This document shows positions 63,777-64,000 of a DNA stretch of 64,000 nt, one piece after another. Origin of the DNA: Skermania piniformis (GTDB lineage Bacteria > Actinomycetota > Actinomycetes > Mycobacteriales > Mycobacteriaceae); the NCBI RefSeq assembly GCF_019285775.1, contig NZ_CP079105.1, positions 1,116,001-1,180,000 on the forward strand, read 5' to 3'. The notes below the pieces were generated by a model that was given only the letters and a program-made list of their open reading frames with translations, searched no databases and was not told the DNA's origin. Position 1 is the stretch's first letter. Each line of letters starts with the position of its first letter. A program made the position numbers and the translations under genes.

Positions 63777-64000
63777 TCACGACTCGTCGGCGTAGAGCAC
63801 CCCGGAGGCGAGCAGCTCGTCGATCTTCGCACTCGGCAGCACTTCACGAGCCACCCGGCGGGTGTCGGCGCCGACCTTGGGCGCCCGCCCGCCACGGTCG
63901 GGGCGCTCGCCGTCGAACGTCCACGGCGGGCGGATCAGCGCCAGGCCGTCGGCTTGCCGCTCGACCATCCGCAGGTGCTGCACCTGCGGATGGTCGAGAT
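63777..64000 (-). CDS. Family III CoA-transferase (CaiB/BaiF), C-terminal part only
   Basis: The last 74 or so codons of a leftward gene that runs off the window: LDHPQVQHLRMVERQADG, then IRPPWTFDGE, GRAPKVGADTRRVAREVL and SAKIDELLASGVLYADES, the usual C-terminal 'DPQV...GxDTxxVLxExG' tail of the family. It converges with the lyase gene. The visible 5' part lies in a perfect inverted repeat (63960-63998), so the sequence at the edge deserves care. Confidence 0.8.
   Translation of the reverse strand, partial: LDHPQVQHLRMVERQADGLALIRPPWTFDGERPDRGGRAPKVGADTRRVAREVLPSAKIDELLASGVLYADES
63960..63998. repeat. Perfect 18-bp inverted repeat with 3-base loop
   Basis: CTCGACCATCCGCAGGTG and its exact reverse complement flank CTG. 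It lies inside the CoA-transferase coding region, two bases from the window end. It would form a very stable hairpin. Confidence 0.95.

Noticed and set aside
47509-64000. Catabolic cluster as a mobile island
   Set aside because: No integrase, transposase, flanking direct repeat or tRNA junction was seen, and base composition looks like the rest apart from the short AT sites.

Overview
The window is high-GC actinobacterial DNA. Its left and centre (about 0.1-42 kb) follow the Mycobacterium tuberculosis gene order Rv1321 to Rv1343c closely: nucS, methylmalonyl-CoA epimerase, fadA4, thioredoxin-like, glgB, glgE, glgP, dinG, clpS, DUF2017, P1 peptidase, mec, cysO, cysM, rhomboid, Rv1339-type hydrolase, rph, rdgB, DUF3817, lprD. 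A tRNA-Leu and the giant type I fatty-acid synthase with acpS follow. With the glgE alpha-glucan route, the CysO/Mec/CysM pathway, FAS-I and NucS, this points to the order Mycobacteriales, most likely Nocardiaceae-like rather than Mycobacterium. The species cannot be fixed from the sequence.

Layout. (1) 0.1-5.4 kb: mismatch endonuclease, coiled-coil protein, epimerase, thiolase, thioredoxin/TPR protein. (2) 5.4-14.8 kb: lipoprotein metalloprotease, then glgB-glgE leftward and a methyltransferase plus glgP rightward. (3) 14.9-17.4 kb: small membrane protein and dinG. (4) 17.4-22.0 kb: an inserted secretion island where M. tuberculosis has pncB1. It holds three small TasA/camelysin-type proteins with SipW-type signal peptides, a SipW-type signal peptidase, and a second signal peptidase fused to what looks like its own substrate. 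(5) 22.0-28.9 kb: a dense operon from clpS to rdgB, in which three genes carry small duplications at their 3' ends. (6) 29.1-31.6 kb: Tat-exported protein, GH5-like hydrolase, DUF3817, LprD, tRNA-Leu(TAG). (7) 31.9-42.3 kb: fas, acpS and a TetR gene. (8) 42.6-47.4 kb: membrane and cell-surface proteins, Bcp peroxiredoxin, an acyl-CoA dehydrogenase-like gene.

(9) 47.5-64 kb: a catabolic cluster for acyl-CoAs. It has an acyl-CoA synthetase, three complete and one truncated family III CoA-transferase-fold proteins (one of the alpha-methylacyl-CoA racemase type), three acyl-CoA dehydrogenases, several hydratases (two MaoC-like, one FAS1-like of the mesaconyl/itaconyl-CoA hydratase kind, one crotonase), an SDR dehydrogenase, a thiolase, a CitE-like lyase and a GntR/FCD regulator. 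Its transcription units diverge from short gaps that contain AT-only, often palindromic sequences, which suggests one shared regulatory signal. The enzymes would suit complete degradation of a methyl-branched and/or dicarboxylic acid by beta-oxidation followed by a retro-Claisen/aldol cleavage; the substrate cannot be read from the sequence.

Points of decay or change: a CitE-family pseudogene remnant at 49183-49344, an apparent frameshift at the N-terminus of the thiolase at 59034-60258, a CysO with a second VAGG tail, and a perfect 18-bp inverted repeat at the extreme right end of the window. No transposase, integrase, phage gene or CRISPR array was seen.
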